Shown: one piece after another, positions 25,125-32,687 of the stretch
How positions within the stretch are numbered: position 1 is the stretch's first letter
Layout: the number at the start of each line of letters is the position of its first letter
Origin: Pseudomonas maumuensis
GTDB lineage: Bacteria > Pseudomonadota > Gammaproteobacteria > Pseudomonadales > Pseudomonadaceae
Length of the DNA: 64,000 nucleotides
Assembly: GCF_019139675.1 (NCBI RefSeq)
Contig: NZ_CP077077.1
Coordinates: 2,666,001-2,730,000, forward strand
Reading direction: 5' to 3'
The notes under the pieces: generated by a model
What the model was told of the DNA's origin: nothing
What the model saw: the letters and a program-made list of their open reading frames with translations, nothing else
Database searches by the model: none
Translations under genes and position numbers: made by a program

Positions 25125-26624
25125 ATGACAACCAATAATAAGCTCACCGAGCACCTGAACCGCGGCAGCGTCGGTTTCCCCACCGCGCTGGCCAGCACCG
25201 TCGGCCTGATTATGGCCAGCCCGGTGATCCTCACCGCGACCATGGGCTTCGGCATCGGCGGTAGCGCCTTCGCCGTGGCCATGCTGATCGCCGCGGTGAT
25301 GATGCTGGCGCAATCGACCACCTTCGCCGAAGCGGCGGCGATCCTGCCCACCACCGGCTCCGTGTACGACTACATCAACTGCGGCCTGGGCCGCTTCTTC
25401 GCCATTACCGGCACCCTGTCGGCGTACCTGATCGTGCATGTGTTCGCGGGCACCGCCGAGACCATCTTGTCCGGGGTCATGGCCCTGGTGAACTTCGAGC
25501 ACCTCAATACCCTGGCCGAGTCGGCCGGCGGCTCCTGGCTGCTGGGGGTGGGCTTCGTGTTGGTGTTCGGCGTGCTCAACGCTTTTGGCGTGAGCGCCTT
25601 CGGCCGCGCCGAAGTGGTACTGACCTTCGGCATGTGGACCACGCTGATGGTGTTCGGCGTGCTCGGCCTGATCGCCGCGCCCGCCGTCGAGCTGCAGGGG
25701 CCGTTCGGTGTGTCGCTGGTCGGCACCGACCTGATGACCATCCTGTCGCTGGTGGGCATGGCCATGTTCATGTTCGTCGGTTGCGAATTCGTCACCCCGC
25801 TGGCGCCGGAGCTGCGCCGCTCGGCCTGGGTCATGCCCAAGGCCATGGCCCTGGGTTTGTTCGGCGTGGCCAGCTGCATGTTCATCTACGGCGCGGCGAT
25901 GAAACGCCAGGTGGAAAACGTGGTGCTCGACGCCGCCAGCGGCGTGCATCTGCTGGACACGCCCATGGCCATCCCGCGTTTCGCCGAGCAGGTGATGGGT
26001 GATATCGGCCCGGTATGGCTGGGCATCGGCTTCCTGTTCGCCGGCGCCGCCACCATCAATACGCTGATGGCCGGGGTGCCGCGGATTCTCTACGGCATGG
26101 CGGTGGATGGCGCGTTACCGAAGGTGTTCACCTACCTGCACCCGCGCTTCAAGACCCCGCTGCTGTGCATCCTGGTGGTGGCGCTGATCCCCTGTCTGCA
26201 CGCCTGGTACCTGGGCGGCAACACCGACAACATCCTGCACTTGGTGCTGGCGGCGGTGTGCGCTTGGAGCACGGCGTACCTGCTGGTAACCCTGTCGGTG
26301 GTGATCCTGCGCATCCGCCGCCCGGACCTGCCGCGCGCCTACCGTTCGCCATTGTTCCCGCTGCCGCAGATCGTCTCCAGCATCGGCATCCTGCTGGGCA
26401 TGTGGTTCATCACCCCGCCGGGCATGAGCCCGAGCGAGGTGTATGTGCCTTTCGCCGTGATGCTTGGTGCCACCGCGGCCTATGCACTGTTCTGGACCCT
26501 GTGCGTGCAGAAGGTCAATCCGTTCCGGCCGGCGCGGGTCGAGGATGTGCTGGAGAAGGAGTTCGCCGCCGAGCCTGGCCAACCCCACAGCGAGCAGGTG
26601 CGCCATGTCGGCAAGCTGGCTTGA
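25125..26624 (+). CDS. APC family amino acid/amine permease
   Basis: The 499-residue inner-membrane transporter has about 12 hydrophobic segments. The first carries the unwound-helix motif seen in APC permeases (V-G-L-I-M-A-S-P-V-I-L-T), and there is an F-V-G-C-E-F-V-T-P segment near residue 222. The substrate is likely an amino acid or aromatic amine. Its neighbours, a FeaR-like regulator downstream and an amine-oxidase-like gene, suggest an amine. The last 20 bp overlap the DUF3156 gene, so the two are coupled. No strong ribosome site is visible at the chosen ATG, but no better start is seen. Confidence 0.82.
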   Translation: MTTNNKLTEHLNRGSVGFPTALASTVGLIMASPVILTATMGFGIGGSAFAVAMLIAAVMMLAQSTTFAEAAAILPTTGSVYDYINCGLGRFFAITGTLSAYLIVHVFAGTAETILSGVMALVNFEHLNTLAESAGGSWLLGVGFVLVFGVLNAFGVSAFGRAEVVLTFGMWTTLMVFGVLGLIAAPAVELQGPFGVSLVGTDLMTILSLVGMAMFMFVGCEFVTPLAPELRRSAWVMPKAMALGLFGVASCMFIYGAAMKRQVENVVLDAASGVHLLDTPMAIPRFAEQVMGDIGPVWLGIGFLFAGAATINTLMAGVPRILYGMAVDGALPKVFTYLHPRFKTPLLCILVVALIPCLHAWYLGGNTDNILHLVLAAVCAWSTAYLLVTLSVVILRIRRPDLPRAYRSPLFPLPQIVSSIGILLGMWFITPPGMSPSEVYVPFAVMLGATAAYALFWTLCVQKVNPFRPARVEDVLEKEFAAEPGQPHSEQVRHVGKLA

Positions 26625-27168
26625 GCGTCTGACCGGGCCACGCGCTCCGGCCGGGTATCGGCCCGGGGCGACCCTGGCGCGTCTGGGGCGGAACCTCGGA
26701 TTACCGGATTTGCAATCCGCAGCATCCTTTACCTACCGAGAGGATGGCCCGCGTATCGAGGTGCGTGAACGCACCGAAAGCCACCTGCTGATGCACCTGG
26801 TGATGTGCGAGTTCATCCTGCGTGTGCCAGCCAGTGGCCAGGGTACGCTGCGCGCCGAACTGCACCACACCGGCATGCTGCGGCGCAGCGGTCTGGGCTG
26901 CCGCCTGCGCAGCGGTGATCCGCTATTGTTCGAAGCGCTCGAGGCGCGCCTGGCAGCAGTGCAGGCCGCCCTGATGCCCCTGGACTTCAAGCGCCTGGCC
27001 ATCGACTGTTGCGACGGTCAATGGCAGGTGACCCTGGAGCATATGGGCGCTAGCGAAGTGGTCAACCGGATGCCCGCCTTGCGTCGCTACATCCCCCTCA
27101 CAACCGAACAGCGCCACCATCTCTGGCTGGCGTTCGACGGGTTGGCGTACGCCCTGCACGACCTCTGA
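26605..27168 (+). CDS. DUF3156 family protein
   Basis: The 187-residue soluble protein has no signal peptide or membrane segment. I recognise the family as DUF3156, whose members are found next to APC permeases in Pseudomonas. It is basic, has an H-L-L-M-H-L-V-M-C-E-F pattern in the middle, and ends in a conserved-looking R-Y-I-P-L-T-T-E-Q-R. Function unknown. The start overlaps the end of the permease gene by 20 bp, which argues for a functional tie with transport. A REP hairpin follows immediately and probably ends the message. Confidence 0.65.
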   Translation: MSASWLERLTGPRAPAGYRPGATLARLGRNLGLPDLQSAASFTYREDGPRIEVRERTESHLLMHLVMCEFILRVPASGQGTLRAELHHTGMLRRSGLGCRLRSGDPLLFEALEARLAAVQAALMPLDFKRLAIDCCDGQWQVTLEHMGASEVVNRMPALRRYIPLTTEQRHHLWLAFDGLAYALHDL

Positions 27169-27174
27169 ATCCTG

Positions 27175-27255
27175 TAGGAGCGGCTTTAGCCGCGATCACC
27201 CGCAAAGCGGGTGCCAGGCACTGCGATACCTGCATCGCGGCTAAAGCCGCTCCCA
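27175..27255. repeat. REP inverted pair after DUF3156 gene
   Basis: Twenty-two-nt arms (27175-27196 and 27234-27255, core AGGAGCGGCTTTAGCCGCGAT) differ by one base and enclose a small second hairpin (ACCCGCAAAGCGGGT). It starts 7 bp after the stop codon, a position typical of pseudomonad REPs that protect or end transcripts. Confidence 0.8.
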
Positions 27256-27334
27256 CAAGAGATGACAGTTGTACGTTCATTGATAACATGTTAACAATTG
27301 CCCCATAACAACAACCGTTGCTGTGGAGGTCGCC

Positions 27335-28306
27335 ATGCCCATGCCCCAGCCCGCTTCAGCGCACAGCGCAAGCCCGGCCCACGACGGCCTGGAGCGCTGG
27401 ACCGCGGCCATGCAGAAAGTCTGCGGCCAGTTCCATACCGAACTTGCCTTCAACCGTTCGCTATTCATCGGCGAGATCGCCACCTTCAACCGCGCCGGCC
27501 TGGCCCTGGCCAACCTGCGCACCAATGCCGGCAATATCCGCCGCCTGGGCGACAACCCCGACCGCGACGATGACCAGCACTGCTTCCTGGTCAGCCAGCG
27601 CATGGGCTACTCGCAGATCACCCAGGGTGGTGCGAGCATCCAGCTGTCGCCAGGCGAGCTGCTGCTGATGGACTCGGTGGGGCCTTGCGAGATCACCCCG
27701 TTCGGCCTGATCGAGCATGTCTCGCTGTCGCTGTCCCGCGGACAGGTGCGCAAGCACCTGACGGGGCAGGGCGCGACCTTCGGCAAGATCTCCTCGACCA
27801 ACGCCTGCGGGCGCATGCTGCACTTGCTGATGGACCAGCTATGCCGTGAAGGCGACGAGGCCGGGGCAACCCAGGGCGAGGCACTGCAGGCGGCGTTCAT
27901 AGCCCTGCTGGAGCCGGGTTTCCAGCGCAGTGATGACAACCCCGGCTCGCTGGCCGGGCTCGGCGGCGTCAGCCTGCGCGGCTATGTGCAGAAGGTCATC
28001 GACGAGTCGCTGGGCCAGCCCGGGTTGACCCCGGCGAACCTGGCCGAGCGCCTGAGCATTTCGGTACGCCACCTGTACCGGTTGTTCGAAGAGGAGGGCG
28101 ACAGCGTGTGTCGGTACATCCAGCGCTCGCGGCTCAAGCGCAGCGCTGACGATCTGTCCAACCCGCTCCTCAAGCGCGAGTCGATCACCTCGATCGCCTA
28201 CAAGTGGGGCTTCACCGATTCGGCGCATTTCAGCCGGGCGTTCAAGAAGCAGTTCGAGCAGTCGCCGAAGGATTTCAGGGCCATGGCGTTGACGGCAGGG
28301 CGCTAA
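27335..28306 (+). CDS. AraC-family regulator, FeaR-like
   Basis: The 323-residue regulator has an N-terminal AraC-binding-like domain (about 40-190) and a C-terminal double helix-turn-helix (about 220-315): N-L-A-E-R-L-S-I-S-V-R-H-L-Y-R-L-F, then S-I-T-S-I-A-Y-K-W-G-F-T-D-S-A-H-F-S-R-A-F-K. Length and sequence style match FeaR, the activator of tynA/feaB for phenylethylamine and tyramine breakdown in E. coli. A perfect GGAGGT sits 5 bp before the ATG. It is followed by a REP pair and faces the cupin/FAD-oxidase pair. It probably activates the permease, the oxidase or the aldehyde dehydrogenase genes around it. Confidence 0.78.
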   Translation: MPMPQPASAHSASPAHDGLERWTAAMQKVCGQFHTELAFNRSLFIGEIATFNRAGLALANLRTNAGNIRRLGDNPDRDDDQHCFLVSQRMGYSQITQGGASIQLSPGELLLMDSVGPCEITPFGLIEHVSLSLSRGQVRKHLTGQGATFGKISSTNACGRMLHLLMDQLCREGDEAGATQGEALQAAFIALLEPGFQRSDDNPGSLAGLGGVSLRGYVQKVIDESLGQPGLTPANLAERLSISVRHLYRLFEEEGDSVCRYIQRSRLKRSADDLSNPLLKRESITSIAYKWGFTDSAHFSRAFKKQFEQSPKDFRAMALTAGR

Positions 28307-28308
28307 AA

Positions 28309-28375
28309 GCATCGCCGGCAAGCCGGCTCCCACAGAGCTATGCGTCCTCTGTGGAAGCCGGCTTACCGGCGAAGC
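28309..28375. repeat. REP inverted pair
   Basis: An inverted pair of REP cores (GCCGGCAAGCCGGCTCCCAC on the left, with one variant base on the right) lies between the convergent AraC regulator and cupin genes. It probably terminates or protects both messages. Confidence 0.8.
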
Positions 28376-28391
28376 GGTCCCAAGGATGTAA

Positions 28392-28757
28392 TCAGGCTAG
28401 CGCAAGGTAATGCTTCACAAAGGTCTCACTCAACACCTCCCACAGCACCGGCGTACCCTTGGTCACGAACCACGCATCACCCGCTTTGTAGCGCGTCACC
28501 TGCCCGGTGGATTCGTCGGTCAGCTGAATCTCGCCGGTGACGATCACCGCCTGCTCGCTGAACGGGTAGACCATGCGGAACTTGCCTTGGGTGGTGCCGA
28601 AATAGGCGCTGCTGACCGGGTCGGTCGGGGCGCCGTGGGTCATCTTGCCGTAGCACTTGACCTCGCCTTCGAGGATGGTCGAGCCGAGATCGGCAACGGT
28701 GCCCCAGGCGTCGAGTTCGGACAGCTGCACACCCTGGCGGACGGCGGTGAGGGTCAT
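28392..28757 (-). CDS. Small cupin-domain protein
   Basis: The 121-residue protein is one cupin barrel (about 45-105), with V-T-G-E-I-Q-L-T-D and Y-K-A-G-D-A-W-F-V-T-K-G-T-P matching cupin motifs 1 and 2. The metal histidines are largely missing. It resembles the DUF861/EutQ-like cupins that accompany FAD-dependent amine oxidases in pseudomonads. An AGGAG site precedes the ATG. It follows the FAD oxidoreductase by 30 bp in the same direction, so the two form an operon. Function is unknown; it may bind a product or help assembly. Confidence 0.7.
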   Translation of the reverse strand: MTLTAVRQGVQLSELDAWGTVADLGSTILEGEVKCYGKMTHGAPTDPVSSAYFGTTQGKFRMVYPFSEQAVIVTGEIQLTDESTGQVTRYKAGDAWFVTKGTPVLWEVLSETFVKHYLALA

Positions 28758-28787
28758 GGTGGTTCTCCTGGTCTTGTTCAAAAGGAA

Positions 28788-30086
28788 TCAACGGCGGCCG
28801 TTGAAGAAGCCCGACAGCTGATGCACGGTCTTGCCGGCGGTCAGCAGCAGTGGGCGGATATGGTCCTTGCCGAGGATGCGCGCGTGCTTGACCGAACTGA
28901 TCAGGTCGTAGCGGGCCGAGCCTTCGCTCATGCCCTCGGCGAGGATCTTGCAGATGATGTGGCTGGGGGTGACGCCGAAGCCCGAGTAGCCCTGTACATA
29001 GAACGCGTTGGGGCGGTTGCTGAGGGTGCCGATCTGCGGGAACAGGTTGGCGCTGGTGGCCATCGGTCCGCCCCAGGCCAGGTCGATGCGCACATCCTTG
29101 AGGTAGGGGAAGATCTTCAGCATCAGGTTGCGGTTCCAGGCCTTCAGGTCCCTCGGGATATGCTCCACGAACGGCGTGGCGGCACCGAACAGCAGGCGGT
29201 TCTCGCGGGTGACGCGGTAGTAGTCGATCACCGGGCGGATATCGCTGTAGGCGCCGCGGATCGGGCTGATGCGCTGGATGAGCTCGTCCGAAAGTGGCTC
29301 GGTCATCAGCTGGAAGGCATAAGTGTTGACGGTGCGCGCATGTAGTTCGGGTTCGAGCTTGTTGAGGAAGCTGTCGCAGGCCCACAGCAGCTTGCTGGCC
29401 TTGACCGAACCGCGCCCGGTGCGCACGGTGATGCGCTCGCCGTAATGTACTTCCAGGGCTGGGCTGTGCTCGAAGATCCGCGCACCGTGGCCGACCAGGG
29501 CCTGGGCCTCGCCGAGCAGCAGGTTCAGAGAATGCACGTGGCCGCCGCCCATGTGCAGCAGGGCGCTGCTGTAGGCGTCGGAACCGATGATCTGCCTGAC
29601 CTCCGAACCGCCGAGGAAGCGGATTTCGTCCTTGCCGTTGATGGCCTTGAAGTCCTTCTCCCAGGCGCGCAGGGTCTTTGCCTGGCGGGCGTTGAAGCCC
29701 ATGTAGCCGTAGCCGTGGCAGAAGTCGGCGTCGATCTGGTAGCGGGCGATGCGCGCCTTGATGATGCCGGCGCCCAGCTCGCTGATCTCGAAGATCTCGC
29801 GCAGGCCTTGGTCGCCCACGCTGCTCTTGATCTTCTCCAGGTCGTGGCCGATGCCGGCCATGATCTGCCCGCCGTTGCGGCCGGTGCCGCCGAAGCCCAG
29901 GTAGCGGGCCTCGAGCACGACGACATTGGTGATGCCTTGCTCGGCCAGTTCCAGGGCGGTGTTGATGCCCGAGAAGCCGCCGCCGATCACCACGACATCG
30001 GCTTCGATGTCGCTTTCCAGGGTGGGGAAGCTGAGGTTGTACTTCTTGGTGGCGGTGTAGTAAGTGGGCGTTTCGATGTTGATCAT
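28788..30086 (-). CDS. FAD-dependent oxidoreductase, gamma-glutamylputrescine-oxidase-like
   Basis: The 432-residue DAO-family flavoprotein has a dinucleotide-binding motif V-V-V-I-G-G-G-F-S-G (31-40) and G-G-T-G-R-N-G-G-Q near 68, then a substrate domain ending in Y-V-Q-G-Y-S-G-F-G-V-T-P near 375. Relatives (PuuB/PauB type) oxidise amines to aldehydes with release of ammonia and peroxide. In this setting it could make the aldehyde used by the dehydrogenase at 21143, but they are 6 kb apart and the link is inference. It is the first gene of a two-gene operon with the cupin. The start gives a conserved M-I-N-I-E-T-P leader. Confidence 0.8.
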   Translation of the reverse strand: MINIETPTYYTATKKYNLSFPTLESDIEADVVVIGGGFSGINTALELAEQGITNVVVLEARYLGFGGTGRNGGQIMAGIGHDLEKIKSSVGDQGLREIFEISELGAGIIKARIARYQIDADFCHGYGYMGFNARQAKTLRAWEKDFKAINGKDEIRFLGGSEVRQIIGSDAYSSALLHMGGGHVHSLNLLLGEAQALVGHGARIFEHSPALEVHYGERITVRTGRGSVKASKLLWACDSFLNKLEPELHARTVNTYAFQLMTEPLSDELIQRISPIRGAYSDIRPVIDYYRVTRENRLLFGAATPFVEHIPRDLKAWNRNLMLKIFPYLKDVRIDLAWGGPMATSANLFPQIGTLSNRPNAFYVQGYSGFGVTPSHIICKILAEGMSEGSARYDLISSVKHARILGKDHIRPLLLTAGKTVHQLSGFFNGRR

Positions 30087-30367
30087 GGCGCAGCCTGGAC
30101 AGTTGGAATTGTTGGACAGCAGGGCTTGCACAAGCGCTGGCGGTTGCAGGCATTGAGCACCTAACGACAGGTAGGTGTCTTGCCTGGGACTGCCAGGGGT
30201 TTGCTTCAGGCTGCCAAGTTGTCCATCTAGTCCAACACCGTAGGCATACGGTGGCAGCATGACCTCCACGGGAGGAGTGGGGATCATGCACCTCATGAAT
30301 ATGTTAAGTAAATCTCCCTCTGTGGCTAACGCCAGTCAGTTTAGCGATAGGGGCCGCTTTGCGGCCC

Positions 30368-30449
30368 ATCGCCGGCAAGCCGGCTCCCACAGATACAGCG
30401 CAGGCCTCACTAATTGCGCGGTCCCTGTGGGAGCCGGCTTGCCGGCGAT
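30368..30449. repeat. REP inverted pair within 392-bp gap
   Basis: The gap 30087-30478 holds no gene. Its left part must carry the promoter of the FAD oxidoreductase. Its right part has perfect 25-nt inverted arms, 30368-30392 and 30425-30449 (core ATCGCCGGCAAGCCGGCTCC), flanked by further GC hairpins (GGGGCCGC-GCGGCCC on the left; GGCTGCGTAGCAGCC on the right). Confidence 0.85.
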
Positions 30450-30478
30450 AGGCTGCGTAGCAGCCCCAGTGACGCTTA

Positions 30479-31636
30479 TTACTTAAAATCCCACTGCATC
30501 TGCGTGGCGATGCTCACACCGCTGGACGACCTGACGCAGACGTCCAGGTAGTCGGTGAAGCGTGGCGGCACCGCAATGCCTTCTTCCAGCAGCCGGCTGT
30601 TGTCGAACAGGTAGTTGAGGTCGGCAAAGCCGCTGTACAGGCGCAGTGCGCGCAGCACCAGGCGTGGGTTGGCCGGGCCGATACGGGTTTCGAAATGGCT
30701 GGCCAGTGATTTCAGGTCGTCCGCCTCGACCTTGCGATAGCGCTCGCCCACCGGCTCCGCGCCATTGGCCAAGGCGAAGGCCTGGTCGATCTCGGCGAAG
30801 GTGCAGGCCGAATGATGGCCGGCGGAGATATGGTAGAGGTCATGAACCAGGCGTGGCTTGAGCGCCAGGCCGATCAACGCCTCGGCGCAATAGTCCACAG
30901 GGATCACGTCGATCTGCTCGTCCAGGCCGCAGGTGAAGCTTTCCAGGGCGAAGCCCATGCGGAACACCCAGAAGATGCTGCCCGAGGCCTGGCAGCCGAG
31001 GCTGCGGTGGCCGACCACGATGGATGGCCGCGCCACCACCAGCGGCAGGCTGGGCAGCTCTTCACGCATGCGCCGTTCGATCTCCGCCTTCGAGGCGGTG
31101 TAGTCCACCAGTTGCTGCGCGGCCTCGGGGAACTCCCACGATTCGCTGATCGGCGACTCGCGCTGCGGGCCACAGCACATGGCGGTGCCGACGTGGAGGA
31201 AACGCTTGAGGCGGCTGGAGCGGCTCAGCACCTGGGCAAAGGCGTAGGTGCCCTCGACGTTCACCGGCCAGATATTGGGGTTTTTCGAGAACGAGGCCAC
31301 GGCGGCGCAGTTGATCACCCGGTCGACCTGCATCAGGCGCGGGGTCTCGCGAGCCAGCCAGGCGGTGTCGAGGAAGTCGCCGCAGAGGATCTGCGCTTCG
31401 CTCAGGGCCTGGCTCTGGCTGTCGTCGACACCGTGCTGGCGCAAGTTGTCGCGTAGGCGTTGCAGGCCCTGCGCCGGGTTCTCGGCGCGAACGAGGAAGC
31501 ACAGGGCCTCGGCATGCCCCTCGGCGATCATCTGGGCGGCGACGGCGCCACCGAGAAAACCTGTGGCACCAGTCAGCAGAATACGCTCCTGGGCTGGACA
31601 CGGGAGGGTGGGCGTATGAATGGCGGGGGTGTTCAT
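30479..31636 (-). CDS. Extended SDR/thioester-reductase-like NAD(P)-binding protein
   Basis: The 385-residue extended SDR has an N-terminal Rossmann motif, L-L-T-G-A-T-G-F-L-G (about 20-29), and the active-site pair in V-D-Y-T-A-S-K-A-E (Y-x3-K). R-P-S-I-V-V-G-H in the middle is typical of the male-sterility/thioester-reductase branch. Such proteins reduce acyl thioesters to aldehydes or alcohols, or act as epimerases. No carrier protein or adenylation gene is adjacent, so its substrate is open. The chosen start follows the AT-rich promoter region. It is a single gene bordered by a REP pair downstream. Confidence 0.68.
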   Translation of the reverse strand: MNTPAIHTPTLPCPAQERILLTGATGFLGGAVAAQMIAEGHAEALCFLVRAENPAQGLQRLRDNLRQHGVDDSQSQALSEAQILCGDFLDTAWLARETPRLMQVDRVINCAAVASFSKNPNIWPVNVEGTYAFAQVLSRSSRLKRFLHVGTAMCCGPQRESPISESWEFPEAAQQLVDYTASKAEIERRMREELPSLPLVVARPSIVVGHRSLGCQASGSIFWVFRMGFALESFTCGLDEQIDVIPVDYCAEALIGLALKPRLVHDLYHISAGHHSACTFAEIDQAFALANGAEPVGERYRKVEADDLKSLASHFETRIGPANPRLVLRALRLYSGFADLNYLFDNSRLLEEGIAVPPRFTDYLDVCVRSSSGVSIATQMQWDFK

Positions 31637-32002
31637 AGATTTCCTCGGCAAGTAATTTGCCAGTGCTTCATTCGTTGGTATAGGTGTGAAAGTTGCGTGA
31701 AAGTTTGCTGTTGCGACTGGTCTAAGTTCGTGGCTATTGGACTTTTTGATGAACAGGGCGCGAGCCGATGTCACGTAGATAAACGCGCCATAAGGAAGTC
31801 ATGTCCGCGCGCCCTGCAGGCAAATAGCGGCGAGGGGCAGGGCGGCGAGTCATTGTCTGGCGGGTGGAGGGTTATTTCAATTAACTGTTGGCGCAGTTAT
31901 GCAGGTTTTTGGTGAAACAATTTTAATGGACTATGAGCAGATGTAAGCGACTGTAGGGTATGTGTAAATATATTTAAATTTGCACGCGGCTTATTGTTCG
32001 TT
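31637..32002. other. AT-rich intergenic region, 366 bp
   Basis: No gene is supported. The part near 31640-31740 should hold the promoter of the extended SDR. An 8-bp inverted repeat AGGGCGCG (31755-31762) / CGCGCCCT (31808-31815) is present. The last 120 bp (31890-32002) are clearly AT-rich and lie just beyond the stop of the repair operon, but I see no clean terminator hairpin with a T-run. Confidence 0.5.
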
Positions 32003-32683
32003 TCACTTCAATTGTTCGGGCACTTCCCAGATCCCTCCATCACCGATGACATAGACCCGCTGACCCGCTCGCGGCTGCAGCGTCATCGCGCCGGTGAAAC
32101 TACCGAACGATGGCAGCAAGGTCAGGTGCTCGCCGACCAGGAAACAGGGCAGGCGCACCTGCTGGCGGCCACGACCGCGCAGGCGGTACGCCGGATGCAC
32201 ATGGCCCGCCAGTACATGCCGGCCCGGATGCGCGCAGGGCTCGTGGTGCAAGGCGAACGGGCCGAGCGGCAGCGGCTCGGCCACCACCTCGAAACCCAGC
32301 TCGACCGGCGGATCGCCGGCTTGTCGGTCATGGTTGCCGCGCACCAGGGTGATGGGCAGCGCCGCATGGCGGGCGCGCCACTCGGCAAGGGCCGCCAGGG
32401 TTTGCGGGGTTCTGCCTTTGGCGCTGTGCAGGAAATCGCCGAGAAATACCAGGTGCTGGCAGGCAAAGCGCTGCAGCAGGGCATCCAGGCGTTGCAGGTT
32501 GCAGGCGGTGGTGCCACTGGGCACCGGCTGGCCCAATGCCCGGTAGCCGGCCGCCTTGCCCAGATGCAGGTCGGCGATCAGCAGGGTCCGCTGCTCTGGC
32601 CACCACAGGGCTTTTTCCGCCAGCAGGCAAAGTTCGGTGCCGGCCACGTTTACGGTGATGTGCGAAGGAAGGGCGCTGGCCAT
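32003..32683 (-). CDS. pdeM: Ligase-associated metallophosphoesterase PdeM
   Basis: The 226-residue calcineurin-like phosphoesterase has all metal motifs: D38-L-H40-L-G, G82-D83-F, G116-N117-H118-D119, H-H near 160 and A-G-H-V-H near 175. Proteins of this kind next to bacterial ATP-dependent ligases are called ligase-associated DNA-damage-response endonucleases (PdeM). It is the last gene of a four-gene operon and starts 4 bp after the helicase stop. Its job is probably to trim DNA ends or single-stranded DNA so that they can be ligated. Activity on other phosphodiesters cannot be excluded. Confidence 0.88.
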   Translation of the reverse strand: MASALPSHITVNVAGTELCLLAEKALWWPEQRTLLIADLHLGKAAGYRALGQPVPSGTTACNLQRLDALLQRFACQHLVFLGDFLHSAKGRTPQTLAALAEWRARHAALPITLVRGNHDRQAGDPPVELGFEVVAEPLPLGPFALHHEPCAHPGRHVLAGHVHPAYRLRGRGRQQVRLPCFLVGEHLTLLPSFGSFTGAMTLQPRAGQRVYVIGDGGIWEVPEQLK

Positions 32684-32687
32684 GGCC

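Noticed and set aside
28477..30291. Long minus-strand open frame (about 600 codons) across the cupin and FAD oxidoreductase
   Set aside because: It is the wrong frame of the FAD oxidoreductase: His/Arg/Pro-rich with no family motifs, whereas the other frame has a perfect dinucleotide-binding site.
31460..31915. 151-codon plus-strand frame running into the AT-rich gap
   Set aside because: The first half is antisense to the extended SDR and the translation has no recognisable feature.
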